A stretch of 64,000 nucleotides of DNA. It comes from CAILZL01 sp035548495 (GTDB lineage: Bacteria > Pseudomonadota > Gammaproteobacteria > Steroidobacterales > Steroidobacteraceae). Both the position numbers and the translations under genes were made by a program. Shown piece by piece: positions 52,698 through 61,806 of this stretch; the stretch's first letter is position 1; the number at the start of each line of letters is the position of its first letter. The notes beneath the pieces are model-generated. The model had not been told where the DNA came from. It ran no database searches and was given only the letters and a program-made list of their open reading frames with translations. The stretch is from NCBI GenBank assembly GCA_035548495.1, contig DASZSV010000081.1:1-64000 (forward strand). The letters are read 5' to 3'.

Positions 52698-54266
52698 CTA
52701 CTTCAATATCATCAAGGGCAATGTTTCATCGCTATCCGCAACATCGCTGGAAGCCTGGTAACAGTTGACCGCTACGGGGCGTGTACTGCTGCCGGTCACC
52801 GAGTGACTGATCATGTACGTGTGATACTGCTCGGCATGCCAAGCGGCAAAACCAATCAGAATGCGAATCTCGGGCACGCCTTCCGTTACCGGTGGATTGA
52901 TGCGTTCATCGCAAATGACAAAGAATTCGCGGCCCATCTGCGAAGGCGGAAATGCGCCCACATTCACCAGTCCCTGCAGAAACTCGGTCACCTGACGCAA
53001 CAAACGTGACCACATGGAACGGTTGGGTGTGGTGAGCATCACCCAGCGAGTGGTTCTTTCCAGCGAGCTGATGACGTGCAGTGCAAAACGGCGCGTCCCG
53101 ACGTAGCCGAAGTCTGCTGAAGAGTTGATGCCGCCTGACAGTGTGCGCCGCACCAGTTTCACGACGGGATGTTCGCGGCGCGTTTGCAACGCGTTGATGC
53201 CCTGTGTGGCCAGACGCCAGCGTTCCCGTTCATTCAATTCCACCTGCAAACGTACGCCACGACGCAATGCCAGTTCGGGTTCCGTCTGGTTCATGGCCCA
53301 CGGCGGACAGGATTCTTCGGCATGTGCCAGCATGCCGGCCACTGCGCCGCCGTTGCCAAAACATTCATGGCGTCCGCTCAGGCGATCGAGCGCCATGATG
53401 CGTGGAAAGAACATTACTGCCTGATCGCTGTAGAAATAAAAGTCGCGCATTTCACGCAATGCCACTGATGCCGAAGTCCATTGCGGTGGCGGATCAACAA
53501 TCAGCATGGCATGACGGCGCCGGCAAAAATGAATTGCAGCCAGCAATGCGCTGGCGCCCACTTCACGTTCACGGCGCAGTGGCGGCAGATAGAGATAGTC
53601 AATATGTTCGGTGTGATTGAGCGCGAACAGTCCGCTGCCCGCACTCGCTGAGCCAATCACATCGTAGTCGGAGAGTGGCAGGCCGTCGGTGCCATCATTG
53701 TCGGACAGCACGTAACTGACAGCATAGTGGGGTCCGTCCTGACGTGTTGCATCGGGACGTTGAGCTGGCACGGTACCACGCACTTTCACCAGTGAAGACC
53801 TCGCCAGTTCCTTGCCGACAAAACGATGAGTGTCCGGGCTGGTGGAAATGCGCCGGTAGGTTTCCTGTTCTTCGATGTATTCGGAGCGATGCTCACGCAC
53901 GCGCTGAATAACAAGATTGAAACAATCGGTTTGCAGTGCGGGCACATTGTCGTAGTCAACCGAGGCGCGCAAGAATTCGTGACTGCCCGGCACCAGTGAT
54001 TCCAGCGTCAGCGCTTCATCACCGCACTGCAACGTCAGTGTACAAGGTGTGCCGCCGTTGACGACGCGCACAATGACCGCACAACGGCCGCCATGATCAA
54101 AAAAATGTTCGACAGCGTAGGACAATGGACTGGCGTGCCAGAGCCCGCCGAAGACGCGCTGAAAACTGGCGAAATCGCGGACAGTGACCGGGATGTTTAC
54201 GGGTCCGCGCAAACAGCGTCCGACGAAAGCAACAATGGTTTCAGCGGGTGTGATGGATGGGGTCAA
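52698..54266 (-). CDS. Orphan contractile-tail-sheath-like protein
   Basis: A 522-residue protein with the hallmarks of phage/injection-system tail sheaths along its whole length: TIVAFVGRCLRGPVNIPVTV then FASFQRVFGG and YAVEHFFDHGG...IVRVVNGG (N-terminal domain), GLFALNHTEHIDYLYLPP and LLAAIHFCRRRHAMLIVDPP (core), and SMWSRLLRQVTEFLQGL...GREFFVICDERINPP (C-terminal domain). No tube, baseplate, spike or ATPase gene is nearby. The start must be TTG 54266, since the frame is closed eight codons upstream, and the N-terminal arm that links sheath subunits (usually about 20 residues before the AFVG strand) is shortened. It directly precedes a small hydrolase gene. Role unknown; a domesticated sheath is inferred. 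Confidence 0.8.
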   Translation of the reverse strand: MTPSITPAETIVAFVGRCLRGPVNIPVTVRDFASFQRVFGGLWHASPLSYAVEHFFDHGGRCAVIVRVVNGGTPCTLTLQCGDEALTLESLVPGSHEFLRASVDYDNVPALQTDCFNLVIQRVREHRSEYIEEQETYRRISTSPDTHRFVGKELARSSLVKVRGTVPAQRPDATRQDGPHYAVSYVLSDNDGTDGLPLSDYDVIGSASAGSGLFALNHTEHIDYLYLPPLRREREVGASALLAAIHFCRRRHAMLIVDPPPQWTSASVALREMRDFYFYSDQAVMFFPRIMALDRLSGRHECFGNGGAVAGMLAHAEESCPPWAMNQTEPELALRRGVRLQVELNERERWRLATQGINALQTRREHPVVKLVRRTLSGGINSSADFGYVGTRRFALHVISSLERTTRWVMLTTPNRSMWSRLLRQVTEFLQGLVNVGAFPPSQMGREFFVICDERINPPVTEGVPEIRILIGFAAWHAEQYHTYMISHSVTGSSTRPVAVNCYQASSDVADSDETLPLMILK

Positions 54267-54619
54267 GTCGTATCTTTCAAATTCTTGTCAGCAAAACAAT
54301 CAAACACTTGAACTTGACTTAAGCTATCACAATGTTGTGGTGTTGTGGGCATTTTCATCACTACAGTTTGTGTCTGCGGGCAAAATGTCATCCATGATGA
54401 TGATGGTCTGAACCTCATCGCACACAAGTTGCACGAATGCGAATTTCATGGGTGACACATGGTGGTTGATGTGTGCATTGCAGTTTTCTTTCAGACAAAC
54501 CACACAAGAGCGGTACGCGAATCGGCGTGGATATGGTTAGCGAATGCCGGAAAAATTAAATGCCGCTGTAGTTAGGTTAAATTGACAGAAAAATAGTCGC
54601 TGGCGGCAGACAAAGTTGC
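54267..54619. other. Divergent intergenic region, sheath-like gene side
   Basis: About 350 bases between the sheath-like start and the riboswitch promoter. It is A/T-richer than the flanks and holds no open frame I would call. It must carry the promoter of the sheath-like gene on the minus strand. I see no second riboswitch motif in that direction. Confidence 0.4.
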
Positions 54620-54649
54620 TTGACTTCATTGTCTGTAATAAAGAACAAT
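54620..54649 (+). promoter_or_regulatory. Possible promoter of the riboswitch transcript
   Basis: TTGACT (54620-54625) and AACAAT (54644-54649) are separated by 18 bases and would place the transcript start just before the riboswitch fold at about 54656. The -10 match is only fair. Confidence 0.4.
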
Positions 54650-54654
54650 CCGCT

Positions 54655-54736
54655 CCGAGTGCAAAGGCAAACTCGTCGAAAGACGAGGACGCAAAGCTAC
54701 CGGTCTAAAGGTTTTCCTATGACAGCGGGGTTGCCA
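54655..54736 (+). ncRNA. Type I c-di-GMP riboswitch (GEMM)
   Basis: All conserved parts of the GEMM-I aptamer are present in order: GCAAAGGCAAAC (54661-54672), the stem CTCGTC/GACGAG capped by a GAAA tetraloop (54672-54687), GGACGCAAAGCTACCGG (54687-54703) with the tetraloop receptor region TCTAAAGG, and CAGCGGGGTTGCC (54723-54735). The base before CAAAC is G (54667), the equivalent of G20 in the Vibrio Vc2 aptamer, which favours c-di-GMP over the cGAMP variants that have A there. A terminator-like hairpin (54863-54894) lies between it and the SPOR-like gene, so transcription control is likely. Confidence 0.95.
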
Positions 54737-54862
54737 CGCCGCGTTCATCGCCGCAAGCGATACGCCAGACGAAGATGACAGGGCTGAAGCCCGACCACAA
54801 TAACCAGGTCATCAGTCACGTAGCAATCATTTGGCCAACCTGGGCCTTCCACTGTCAGAACT

Positions 54863-54894
54863 ACAGACCGCGATTTGCGGACTGTTTTGGTTTT
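54863..54894 (+). terminator. Terminator-like hairpin in the riboswitch leader
   Basis: ACAGACCGC (54863-54871) pairs with GCGGACTGT (54877-54885) around GATTT, with one A-A mismatch, and is followed by TTTGGTTTT. It ends 18 bases before ATG 54912 and is the likely expression platform of the c-di-GMP riboswitch: ligand state would decide read-through. Which state is ON cannot be read from the sequence. Confidence 0.65.
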
Positions 54895-54911
54895 CGTGTT
54901 GGGGAAGAAAC

Positions 54912-56567
54912 ATGATTGATGTTACAGGCGGTACAAGCAGCATTAAGAATTCGGCGGCCATCATGTCCGCGACGGACGTGTTTGTCATCAATCTGTGCGC
55001 TTCAATGACACCCATGCCTTCCGTGCCGAAGTCACTGAAGGGATATGAAAACTATCGCCTGTATCAAGTGTCACGGGTTGAGGATGGCCGTCACCGGTAT
55101 CGTCTGCGTCTCGGCTTTTTCAATTCCGAAGCCGATGCTGAAATGGCGGTGGCATCACTGCGTTCGTTGTATCCGGCAGCATTCACCAGTCGTGCCGGTG
55201 CCGAGGACATGCGTTACAACGGCGATCCATTGCTGACCGGCCGGTTTGAAGCGCGGCCCGCCAACAGTAACAACGCGGCAGAAGTCATTCAGCCCAAGGC
55301 AGACATCAGACCGGCGGAGAGCAAGCCTGCAAGGCCCGCAGCCGCAGCGTCAGTTCAACCGGTGCAAAAAACGGCGGCAGCACCTGTCAGGCCGGTGGCG
55401 GTGAAGACGCAGCCAGCTGCCACGGCGGCGCCAGTAAGCGAAGCCATCGGTGTTACCAAACCACCGGCAGCCATGTCGCTGCTGGATCCACCGCCTGCAC
55501 CTGCGCCCGCAAAGGAACGCAATACTCCGTTCACCATGACCACGCATCGGCCCTTTCATGTGGCGCGTGGCATTGATTTGCCTGATACCGATCTGGAACT
55601 GGAACCCACACTGATTCCCGTTCCCAAGAAGCAAAGTCACAGTGAGTCTCAAACACGTTCGTTGCCAACGAATGCGAACAAGGTTTCGCAGGCGCCTGCA
55701 GCCAAGCCCAAAGCCGCTGCGCCATCATTGCCCATTGGCAAGCCCAGGCCAGCAGCGTCTGTCGCTGCGGCGCCAGTAGTCGCCAGCAAGCCCTCTGTTG
55801 CGACGCCGGTAAAACCAGTGATGCAACCGGCGGTGTCGCCGGCAACAACATCCCATGCAGCAGCACCTGCTGCGGCCAAGCCCGGCACCTCCAAGGCAAC
55901 TGACGATTACGTTCCCATTCTCGATACCACGATGACGATCCGTACGTTGTCGCTGAAAGAAATGGAAGATGCCAATCAGCCCAAATGGTTTTCAGTGCAA
56001 CTGGCGGCGTCGGAACAGCCGTTCAATCTGGATGCGATGCCGCGCCTCGATATTTTCGCCGCCTATCGTTTGTATTCCGTTGCAATGCATGATGACGATG
56101 GCAAGCTCAAACACTCATTGCGCCTGGGCTTTTTCAAGGAAGAGGTGTCTGCAGAAGCGGTGTCCGGTTATTTGAAAACTTTTTTCCCGATGCCGGCCAT
56201 CACGCGTGTCAGCGTTGCCGAGTATGATCGTTTCATTGAACCCAAGATTCCTGAACCACCTGCCGAAGACAAGAAGGTGGTAAAGCTGGAAGAGAAGCGT
56301 GAGCAGGTGCAAGCCGTTGCACCGGCAAAACCCACCTTTGGTGTCAACCCGGCACCAGCACCGGCGCGCCCCAAACAGGCCAAGACCGCACAGCAAAAAT
56401 GGAACACCGAAAAGCCGGGCTATCGTCCGGGGCCCAGCGGCAAGTACTCCATTGCCGCAGTGAAAAAAGGCCAGAGCAGTTCCACATCGGACAGTGGCAT
56501 TCGCCGTGCTTCTGCACAGCGTCCGCAATCGTTCTTCTCCAAGCTGATAGGCCGTGAACTGGATTGA
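54912..56567 (+). CDS. Riboswitch-controlled protein with two SPOR-like modules
   Basis: A 551-residue protein. Module 1 (about residues 22-96: DVFVINLCASMTPMP...YRLYQVSRVEDGRHRYRLRL+GFF) and module 2 (about 355-435: KWFSVQLAASEQPF...YRLYSVAMHDDDGKLKHSLR+LGFF) are homologous and have the SPOR-like order of strand, loop, strand, helix. A 250-residue Pro/Ala/Lys linker joins them, and a basic tail ends in SFFSKLIGRELD. No signal peptide or membrane helix is evident. GGGGAAGAAAC before ATG 54912 is a strong ribosome site, and this start lies after the leader terminator; the frame opens at 54831, inside the leader. Expression should respond to c-di-GMP. Binding to peptidoglycan is uncertain, as the protein appears cytoplasmic. 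Confidence 0.85.
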   Translation: MIDVTGGTSSIKNSAAIMSATDVFVINLCASMTPMPSVPKSLKGYENYRLYQVSRVEDGRHRYRLRLGFFNSEADAEMAVASLRSLYPAAFTSRAGAEDMRYNGDPLLTGRFEARPANSNNAAEVIQPKADIRPAESKPARPAAAASVQPVQKTAAAPVRPVAVKTQPAATAAPVSEAIGVTKPPAAMSLLDPPPAPAPAKERNTPFTMTTHRPFHVARGIDLPDTDLELEPTLIPVPKKQSHSESQTRSLPTNANKVSQAPAAKPKAAAPSLPIGKPRPAASVAAAPVVASKPSVATPVKPVMQPAVSPATTSHAAAPAAAKPGTSKATDDYVPILDTTMTIRTLSLKEMEDANQPKWFSVQLAASEQPFNLDAMPRLDIFAAYRLYSVAMHDDDGKLKHSLRLGFFKEEVSAEAVSGYLKTFFPMPAITRVSVAEYDRFIEPKIPEPPAEDKKVVKLEEKREQVQAVAPAKPTFGVNPAPAPARPKQAKTAQQKWNTEKPGYRPGPSGKYSIAAVKKGQSSSTSDSGIRRASAQRPQSFFSKLIGRELD

Positions 56568-56608
56568 TCAAGTCGCTCGATTGCGTGAATTGATTCTGTT
56601 GATTGATG

Positions 56609-56643
56609 ATGGCCGGTTGTCTGCAGATGACCGGCCATTTTTC
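56609..56643 (+). terminator. Intrinsic terminator after the SPOR-like gene
   Basis: ATGGCCGGT (56609-56617) pairs with ACCGGCCAT (56630-56638); the loop contains the palindrome TCTGCAGA. A run of five T follows. Confidence 0.9.
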
Positions 56644-56701
56644 TTGTAATATCTCATCTCTTTGCAGCCTTCTGTGCTTCTTTGATCATCATCCATTCAT
56701 C

Positions 56702-57457
56702 ATGGTCATTCGTGCCGACAATCAGTTACTGGGACTTCAGCATATCGGACGCATTGTTGCGCAGGTGCTGCGTGCAATGCAGTTGCATGCACAGTCTGGC
56801 ATGACCACAGCGGAGCTGGATCGTTACGGCGATGAACTGCTAACGCGTGTGGGTGCAACTTCCGCACCGCGCCTGTGCTACAACTTTCCCGGAGCAACCT
56901 GTATCAGCGTCAATCATGAAGCGGCCCATGGCGTGCCGAATGAGCGCATCCTGCGGGCGGGAGATGTTGTCAACATTGATGTATCAGCGCAGCTGGATGG
57001 TTATTTTGGTGATACCGGCGGCAGCTTCGTATTGCAGCCTGATTCATCACCGCAGGCCGCACTTAAACAACGTCTGTGCAACGCTGCGCAACGGGCACGA
57101 GATGCGGGTGTTGCCGCTGTACGGGCAGGACGGCGGCTGAATGAAGTGGGACGCGCCATTGAACGCAATGTCCGTGCAACCGGATTCCGCATCGTGCGCA
57201 ATGTATGCAGTCATGGTGTCGGGGCGGCGCTGCACGAAGATCCGGTAATCCGCAATTACTATGATCCTTTTGAAAATGCAGTGCTGGAAGAAGGTCAGGT
57301 GATCACCATCGAACCGTTTCTGTCCACCAATGTCAGCCGCGTGCATGAAGCAGATGATGGCTGGACGCTGGTGGGCCGTCCCAGTTCATTATTTGCTCAA
57401 TACGAGCACAGCATTGTGGTTACCAGCGCCGCGCCGATTGTACTGACGCAGTGTTGA
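56702..57457 (+). CDS. map: Type I methionine aminopeptidase
   Basis: Removes the N-terminal methionine from new proteins. From ATG 56702 the product has 251 residues, close to the usual 260. The five metal ligands are visible: Asp in VVNIDVSAQLDGYFGD and its second Asp in GDTGG, His in CSHGVGAALHEDP, Glu in ITIEPF and Glu in QYEHSIVV. NHEAAHGVPNE provides the substrate His. The frame is open 33 codons further upstream, but that part overlaps the terminator and has no family match. It is not next to rpsB, so it may be a second, diverged MetAP. Confidence 0.93.
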   Translation: MVIRADNQLLGLQHIGRIVAQVLRAMQLHAQSGMTTAELDRYGDELLTRVGATSAPRLCYNFPGATCISVNHEAAHGVPNERILRAGDVVNIDVSAQLDGYFGDTGGSFVLQPDSSPQAALKQRLCNAAQRARDAGVAAVRAGRRLNEVGRAIERNVRATGFRIVRNVCSHGVGAALHEDPVIRNYYDPFENAVLEEGQVITIEPFLSTNVSRVHEADDGWTLVGRPSSLFAQYEHSIVVTSAAPIVLTQC

Positions 57458-57480
57458 TGATTGATGCCTGAAGTGATTTT

Positions 57481-58095
57481 TCAAAATCCGAAAGAAATGC
57501 CGCCCAGCGCTTCATACTGAAATAATGTTTGTCCGCGTGCCTGAATCGGGCAGGGAGCGGTAGCTCCCTTGTTGCAGAACAAACTGGAACTGCCATCCAG
57601 CCAGGTGAGATAGCCGCGTGCTTCAAAGCGCAGGCGCACGTGATTGACAATGGGGATGCGTATGCCCGCACCGAGACTGAATGCCCAGCGCGTTTCCTCT
57701 GTCAACGAAGAACCGCTGTCAGGACTGAAACGTGCTGCGCCAATGCCGCCGGAAGCATAGGGAACAACGTGGGCATCTTCATTGCCAATCAACGTGGTTC
57801 CACCGAGTTGCAGGTATTCAACGCGCATCGCCGCGGGCGTGGTGGTGTCAATGTGAGTACTCTGACGGCTGTACAGCAGTTCGTATTGCGAGCCATGTTC
57901 GCTGGCCGCCCAGTTGAAAGCAACGGCAGTGCCCGACTTGCTGAGCAGGTTGACATCGTTGCCGGCGGTATCATAAAAACCGCCGCCACCGCGCTGGGTA
58001 AGAAAGGGTGTTATTTCAACTTGTGGTTCCGCGGCCTGAACAGCACTGGCCATCAATACACCGGTCACCACTCCCGTCAGGAATCGCTGCAACAT
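57481..58095 (-). CDS. Outer-membrane beta-barrel protein
   Basis: A 204-residue exported protein. The signal peptide (LTGVVTGVLMASAVQA) is followed by PQVEITPFLTQRGGGGF and alternating strands typical of eight-stranded barrels of the OmpW/OmpX size class (VAFNWAASEHGSQYELLYSR, MRVEYLQLGGTTLIG, VPYASGGIGAARFSP, ETRWAFSLGAGIRIPI, VRLRFEARGYLTWL), ending in GGISFGF with the terminal Phe recognised by the BAM machinery. Two cysteines near the end could form a disulfide. It is convergent with map. Confidence 0.85.
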   Translation of the reverse strand: MLQRFLTGVVTGVLMASAVQAAEPQVEITPFLTQRGGGGFYDTAGNDVNLLSKSGTAVAFNWAASEHGSQYELLYSRQSTHIDTTTPAAMRVEYLQLGGTTLIGNEDAHVVPYASGGIGAARFSPDSGSSLTEETRWAFSLGAGIRIPIVNHVRLRFEARGYLTWLDGSSSLFCNKGATAPCPIQARGQTLFQYEALGGISFGF

Positions 58096-58207
58096 GGCTC
58101 ACCTCTGCGAACAAGCGCGTATTGTGTCCTAAATCAAGAAATAAAGCATCGCGACGAGTGCAGCGACATCGTCAGGCAAGTTAATGCGCTGGACATGCTA
58201 AGCTTGT

Positions 58208-60907
58208 ATGAATCCACTTCCCTCCGATATGACTATGTCGCCCAAGTCCCGCCTGTCCAACTTCCTGGTTGCCGCCATCTTTGCGCTGCTGACCTTTGGT
58301 GTATGGGCTTATCTCAACCGCCCGCACGATGAACCGGCATGGCCGCAACTGGTGCGGGGCGGTTTCGATGTGGCGCCGTGGCGCAACGGCAAAAGTCCGT
58401 TCAATCACGACATGCCCACTTTGCAGGAGATGGATGAAGACATCGGTTTGCTCGAAGGCAAGGCCACCGCCATTCGGCTTTATCAGGCATCAGGTACTTT
58501 TGAACAGGCGCCGGCCATTGCCGCCAGACATCATCTCAATGTCACCATGGGCGCATGGCTCGACAAGGATATGCAGCACAACGAAACTGAACTGGCGGCG
58601 CTGTTGCGTGTGGGTGACGAGTACGACAATGTGCGGCGTCTTGTTGTCGGCAATGAAGTGCTGACACGCGGTGACCTTGATGAAGCACAACTTGCCAAGT
58701 ATCTCGACCGCGTGCGTGCGCATACACACAAGCCGGTAAGTACTGCGGAAACCTGGAACGAATGGGTGGCTCATCCCGATCTTGCCGATCATGCTGATTT
58801 CATCATGGCGCATCTGTTGCCGTACTGGGAAGGTGTGCGGGTGGACAAGGCCGTTGATGAGGTCGTCAAGCGCATGGAGCTGCTGCAACGCGTGTTTCCC
58901 AACAAGCCCATTGTCATTGGTGAAGTGGGTTGGCCTTCGGCGGGACGCACCTATGGTTCTGCAGAAGCATCGGTTGCCAACGAAGCCATGTTCCTGCGGC
59001 GTTTTCTGGCGCGTGCCAAGGAAGAAGGCTATGTGTTCTACATCATGGAAGCATTCGATCAACCCTGGAAGAACGCGACCATTGAACGCGGCGTGGGCGC
59101 TTACTGGGGCGTGTATGACGAGAACCGCAATCCCAAGTTTGAATTCACCGATCCCATCGTGCGTCTGCCGGAATGGCACACACTGGCAGTGGTTTCAGTA
59201 TTGCTGGCTGCGTTGCTGCTGAGCGTGTTCTATATCAACAGCGGCAATCTTCGTAATCGCGGCCGCAGCTTCCTTGCCATTGTCGTATATGGCATTGCGA
59301 CGGTCACGGTGTGGATTGTGTATGACTACTCGCAACAATATCTCACCGTCACCACGGTGGTTGTGGGATTCCTGCTGATTCTCGGCATGCTGGGTGTTAT
59401 TGCCGTGTTGCTGGCCGAAGCCCATGAATGGGCGGAGGCACACTGGGTGACTGCGCATGATCGCGCCGCAAAGCTGGCGAAGAACGACAATCACAGTTAC
59501 TTTCCCAAAGTGTCGATCCATGTTCCTGCTTACAACGAACCGCCGGAAATGTTGAAGGAAACACTGGATGCGCTGGCGCAACTGGATTATCCGAATTTTG
59601 AAGTGCTGGTGATTGACAACAACACCAGGGACGAAGCGGTGTGGAAACCGGTCGAGGCACATTGCGCAACGCTGGGTGAACGCTTCCGCTTTTTTCACGT
59701 CAGTCCGCTTGCCGGTTTCAAGGCGGGTGCATTGAATTTTGCGTTGCGCAATACCGCGCCGGATGTGGAAATCATTGCCGTGATTGACAGCGACTACAAG
59801 GTTGATCGTGACTGGCTGCGTAACATGGTGCCGTCGTTTGCCGAACCTTCGATGGGCATCGTGCAATCACCCCAGGATTACCGCGATGAAAATGAAAATG
59901 CATTCAAGGCCATGTGCTATGCGGAATACAAGGGCTTTTTCCATATCGGCATGATTACGCGCAATGAACGCAATGCCATCATTCAGCACGGCACCATGAC
60001 CATGATCCGTCGTTCAGTGCTTGAAGAAGTGGGCGGCTGGGCGGAGTGGTGTATCACTGAAGATGCTGAGCTGGGCCTGAAGATTTTCGAAAAAGGCTAT
60101 CAGGCGCATTATCTGCCGCGCAGTTATGGCCGTGGCCTGATGCCCGACACTTTCATTGACTTCAAGAAGCAACGTTTCCGCTGGGCGTATGGCGCCATGC
60201 AAATTCTGCGTGCGCACACACATACATTGTTCTCGCGTGACAAGGGACTCACTGCCGGTCAGCGTTATCACTTTCTTGCCGGTTGGCTGCCGTGGGTGGC
60301 GGATGGATTCAACCTGCTGTTCACTGCGGGCGCCATACTGTGGTCCGTAGCCATGATGTTTGCACCACGCAATATCCAGCCGCCGTTGATGGTGTTCTCG
60401 TATCTGCCGCTGACATTGTTTGCGTTCAAGATCATGAAGCTGATTCATCTGTACGTGACGCGCGTTGGCGCCAACATCCGTCAAACCATTGCCGCTGCGG
60501 TGGCAGGTCTTGCGCTGTCGCACACCATCGGCATTGCCGTATTGAAAGGACTGGTTACAAAGAACGAGCCATTCTTCCGCACGCCCAAGATGGCCAAACC
60601 GCATGGTTTTCTGGTCGCCATTTCATCTGCGCGTGAAGAAGCGGCATTGATGCTGGCATTGTGGGCCTGTGCCATCGGCGTGGTGTGGGTCACCAGTCAC
60701 ACACCGGGCCTTGGCAGCGGGCCGGATCTTTCAGTGTGGATCATTGTACTGGTGATTCAATCCACGCCGTACCTGGCGGCCTTGCTGGTGTCCCTGATCA
60801 GTGCGTTCAAACTGCCAGCCACATTGCTGGGCCGCAAGCGGGCATTGTTCAGCCATGGCCATGTTGAACTGGCAGAGAGCGCCAGCAGGGAGAATGCTTC
60901 TGCGTGA
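58208..60907 (+). CDS. GH17-GT2 fusion beta-glucan synthase, NdvB-like
   Basis: An 899-residue inner-membrane protein fusing two enzymes. After one N-terminal helix comes a periplasmic GH17 domain (about 45-305) with catalytic Glu150 in VGNEVL and Glu239 in IGEVGWPSAG. Then come several helices (about 313-420), a cytoplasmic GT2 synthase domain (about 434-680: VSIHVPAYNEPPEM, DNNTRDE, VIDSDYK, ITEDAELG, KQRFRWAYG) and C-terminal helices. The architecture matches Pseudomonas NdvB, which makes cyclic or branched beta-1,3-glucans for the periplasm. ATG 58208 is used; ATG 58229 is possible. rluB follows after 12 bases. Confidence 0.92.
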   Translation: MNPLPSDMTMSPKSRLSNFLVAAIFALLTFGVWAYLNRPHDEPAWPQLVRGGFDVAPWRNGKSPFNHDMPTLQEMDEDIGLLEGKATAIRLYQASGTFEQAPAIAARHHLNVTMGAWLDKDMQHNETELAALLRVGDEYDNVRRLVVGNEVLTRGDLDEAQLAKYLDRVRAHTHKPVSTAETWNEWVAHPDLADHADFIMAHLLPYWEGVRVDKAVDEVVKRMELLQRVFPNKPIVIGEVGWPSAGRTYGSAEASVANEAMFLRRFLARAKEEGYVFYIMEAFDQPWKNATIERGVGAYWGVYDENRNPKFEFTDPIVRLPEWHTLAVVSVLLAALLLSVFYINSGNLRNRGRSFLAIVVYGIATVTVWIVYDYSQQYLTVTTVVVGFLLILGMLGVIAVLLAEAHEWAEAHWVTAHDRAAKLAKNDNHSYFPKVSIHVPAYNEPPEMLKETLDALAQLDYPNFEVLVIDNNTRDEAVWKPVEAHCATLGERFRFFHVSPLAGFKAGALNFALRNTAPDVEIIAVIDSDYKVDRDWLRNMVPSFAEPSMGIVQSPQDYRDENENAFKAMCYAEYKGFFHIGMITRNERNAIIQHGTMTMIRRSVLEEVGGWAEWCITEDAELGLKIFEKGYQAHYLPRSYGRGLMPDTFIDFKKQRFRWAYGAMQILRAHTHTLFSRDKGLTAGQRYHFLAGWLPWVADGFNLLFTAGAILWSVAMMFAPRNIQPPLMVFSYLPLTLFAFKIMKLIHLYVTRVGANIRQTIAAAVAGLALSHTIGIAVLKGLVTKNEPFFRTPKMAKPHGFLVAISSAREEAALMLALWACAIGVVWVTSHTPGLGSGPDLSVWIIVLVIQSTPYLAALLVSLISAFKLPATLLGRKRALFSHGHVELAESASRENASA

Positions 60908-60919
60908 AGTATTGCAATC

Positions 60920-61801
60920 ATGATTGAACGACAGACAAAAGTTGCGGGTGTGCGGTTGCAGAAGGCCCTGGCCGATGCAGGTATTGCTGCACGCCGTGAT
61001 TGCGAGCAGCTCATTCTCGATGGACGCATTCATGTCAATGGCGAACAGATTACGCAACTGCCCTGTTTTGTTACTGCCGATGATGTGGTGACCTTTGATG
61101 GTGTGCCGCAACGATTGAATATAAAGTACAGCGTCGCCGCCGCCGCTGTGACCAGTGATGACAAGCGCACGTATGTACTGATCAACAAGCCCAAGGGGAT
61201 GATCACCACCACACGCGATCCACAGGGTCGCGTCAATGTGTTGCAACTGGTGCCGCGTGCCATTGCAGAACGCGAACGACTGTTTCCGGTGGGACGGCTT
61301 GATGCCGATTCAACTGGTTTGTTGTTGCTCACCAATGATGGTGATCTCGCCTTTCAATTGACGCACCCCAAATTTGGGGTGCTGAAAGAATATCGTGTGA
61401 CAACGACGGGTCTTGCCGGTGATGAACAAATTGCCAAATTGAAAAAAGGCATGTACCTGCTGACACCCGATGCCAGCGGACAAACCAGAGCCAAACGCGC
61501 CAGCATGGAATCGGTGCGCATCATCAAGCGCTTTGTCGATCGCAATCGCGGTGATCGCACAGTGTTGTCCATTCAATTGCGTGAAGGTCAGAATCGCGAA
61601 ATTCGCCGCTTGCTGGCACGAGTGGGTCTCAAGGTGCGCGAACTTGAACGTGTCGCCATTGGTCCTTTGCGGGCGCCGCAATTAAAACCGGGCGAAAGCA
61701 AACTGCTGGGCAAGCGTGATGTGGATAAATTGCGATCGGCGGTACTTTCCGCTGTCGTCGAAGCGCCCAAACGAAAAACTCCAGCTCGCAAATCGAGGTA
61801 A
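60920..61801 (+). CDS. rluB: 23S rRNA pseudouridine(2605) synthase
   Basis: Isomerises U2605 of 23S rRNA. The 293 residues hold an N-terminal S4 RNA-binding domain (VRLQKALADAGIAARRDCEQLI) and the RsuA/RluB catalytic domain with the Asp motif VGRLDADSTGLLLLTNDGDLA and the later EYRVT, REGQNREIRRLLARVGLKV blocks. The tail is Lys/Arg-rich. RluB is preferred over RluE or RluF from length and the order of motifs, but is not proven. It lies 12 bases after the GH17-GT2 gene and 5 bases before a decayed peptidase gene. Confidence 0.9.
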   Translation: MIERQTKVAGVRLQKALADAGIAARRDCEQLILDGRIHVNGEQITQLPCFVTADDVVTFDGVPQRLNIKYSVAAAAVTSDDKRTYVLINKPKGMITTTRDPQGRVNVLQLVPRAIAERERLFPVGRLDADSTGLLLLTNDGDLAFQLTHPKFGVLKEYRVTTTGLAGDEQIAKLKKGMYLLTPDASGQTRAKRASMESVRIIKRFVDRNRGDRTVLSIQLREGQNREIRRLLARVGLKVRELERVAIGPLRAPQLKPGESKLLGKRDVDKLRSAVLSAVVEAPKRKTPARKSR

Positions 61802-61806
61802 TCCTT

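Noticed and set aside
52698..54266. Prophage or R-type pyocin remnant
   Set aside because: No phage genes, attachment sites or integrase nearby; neighbours are ordinary chromosomal genes.
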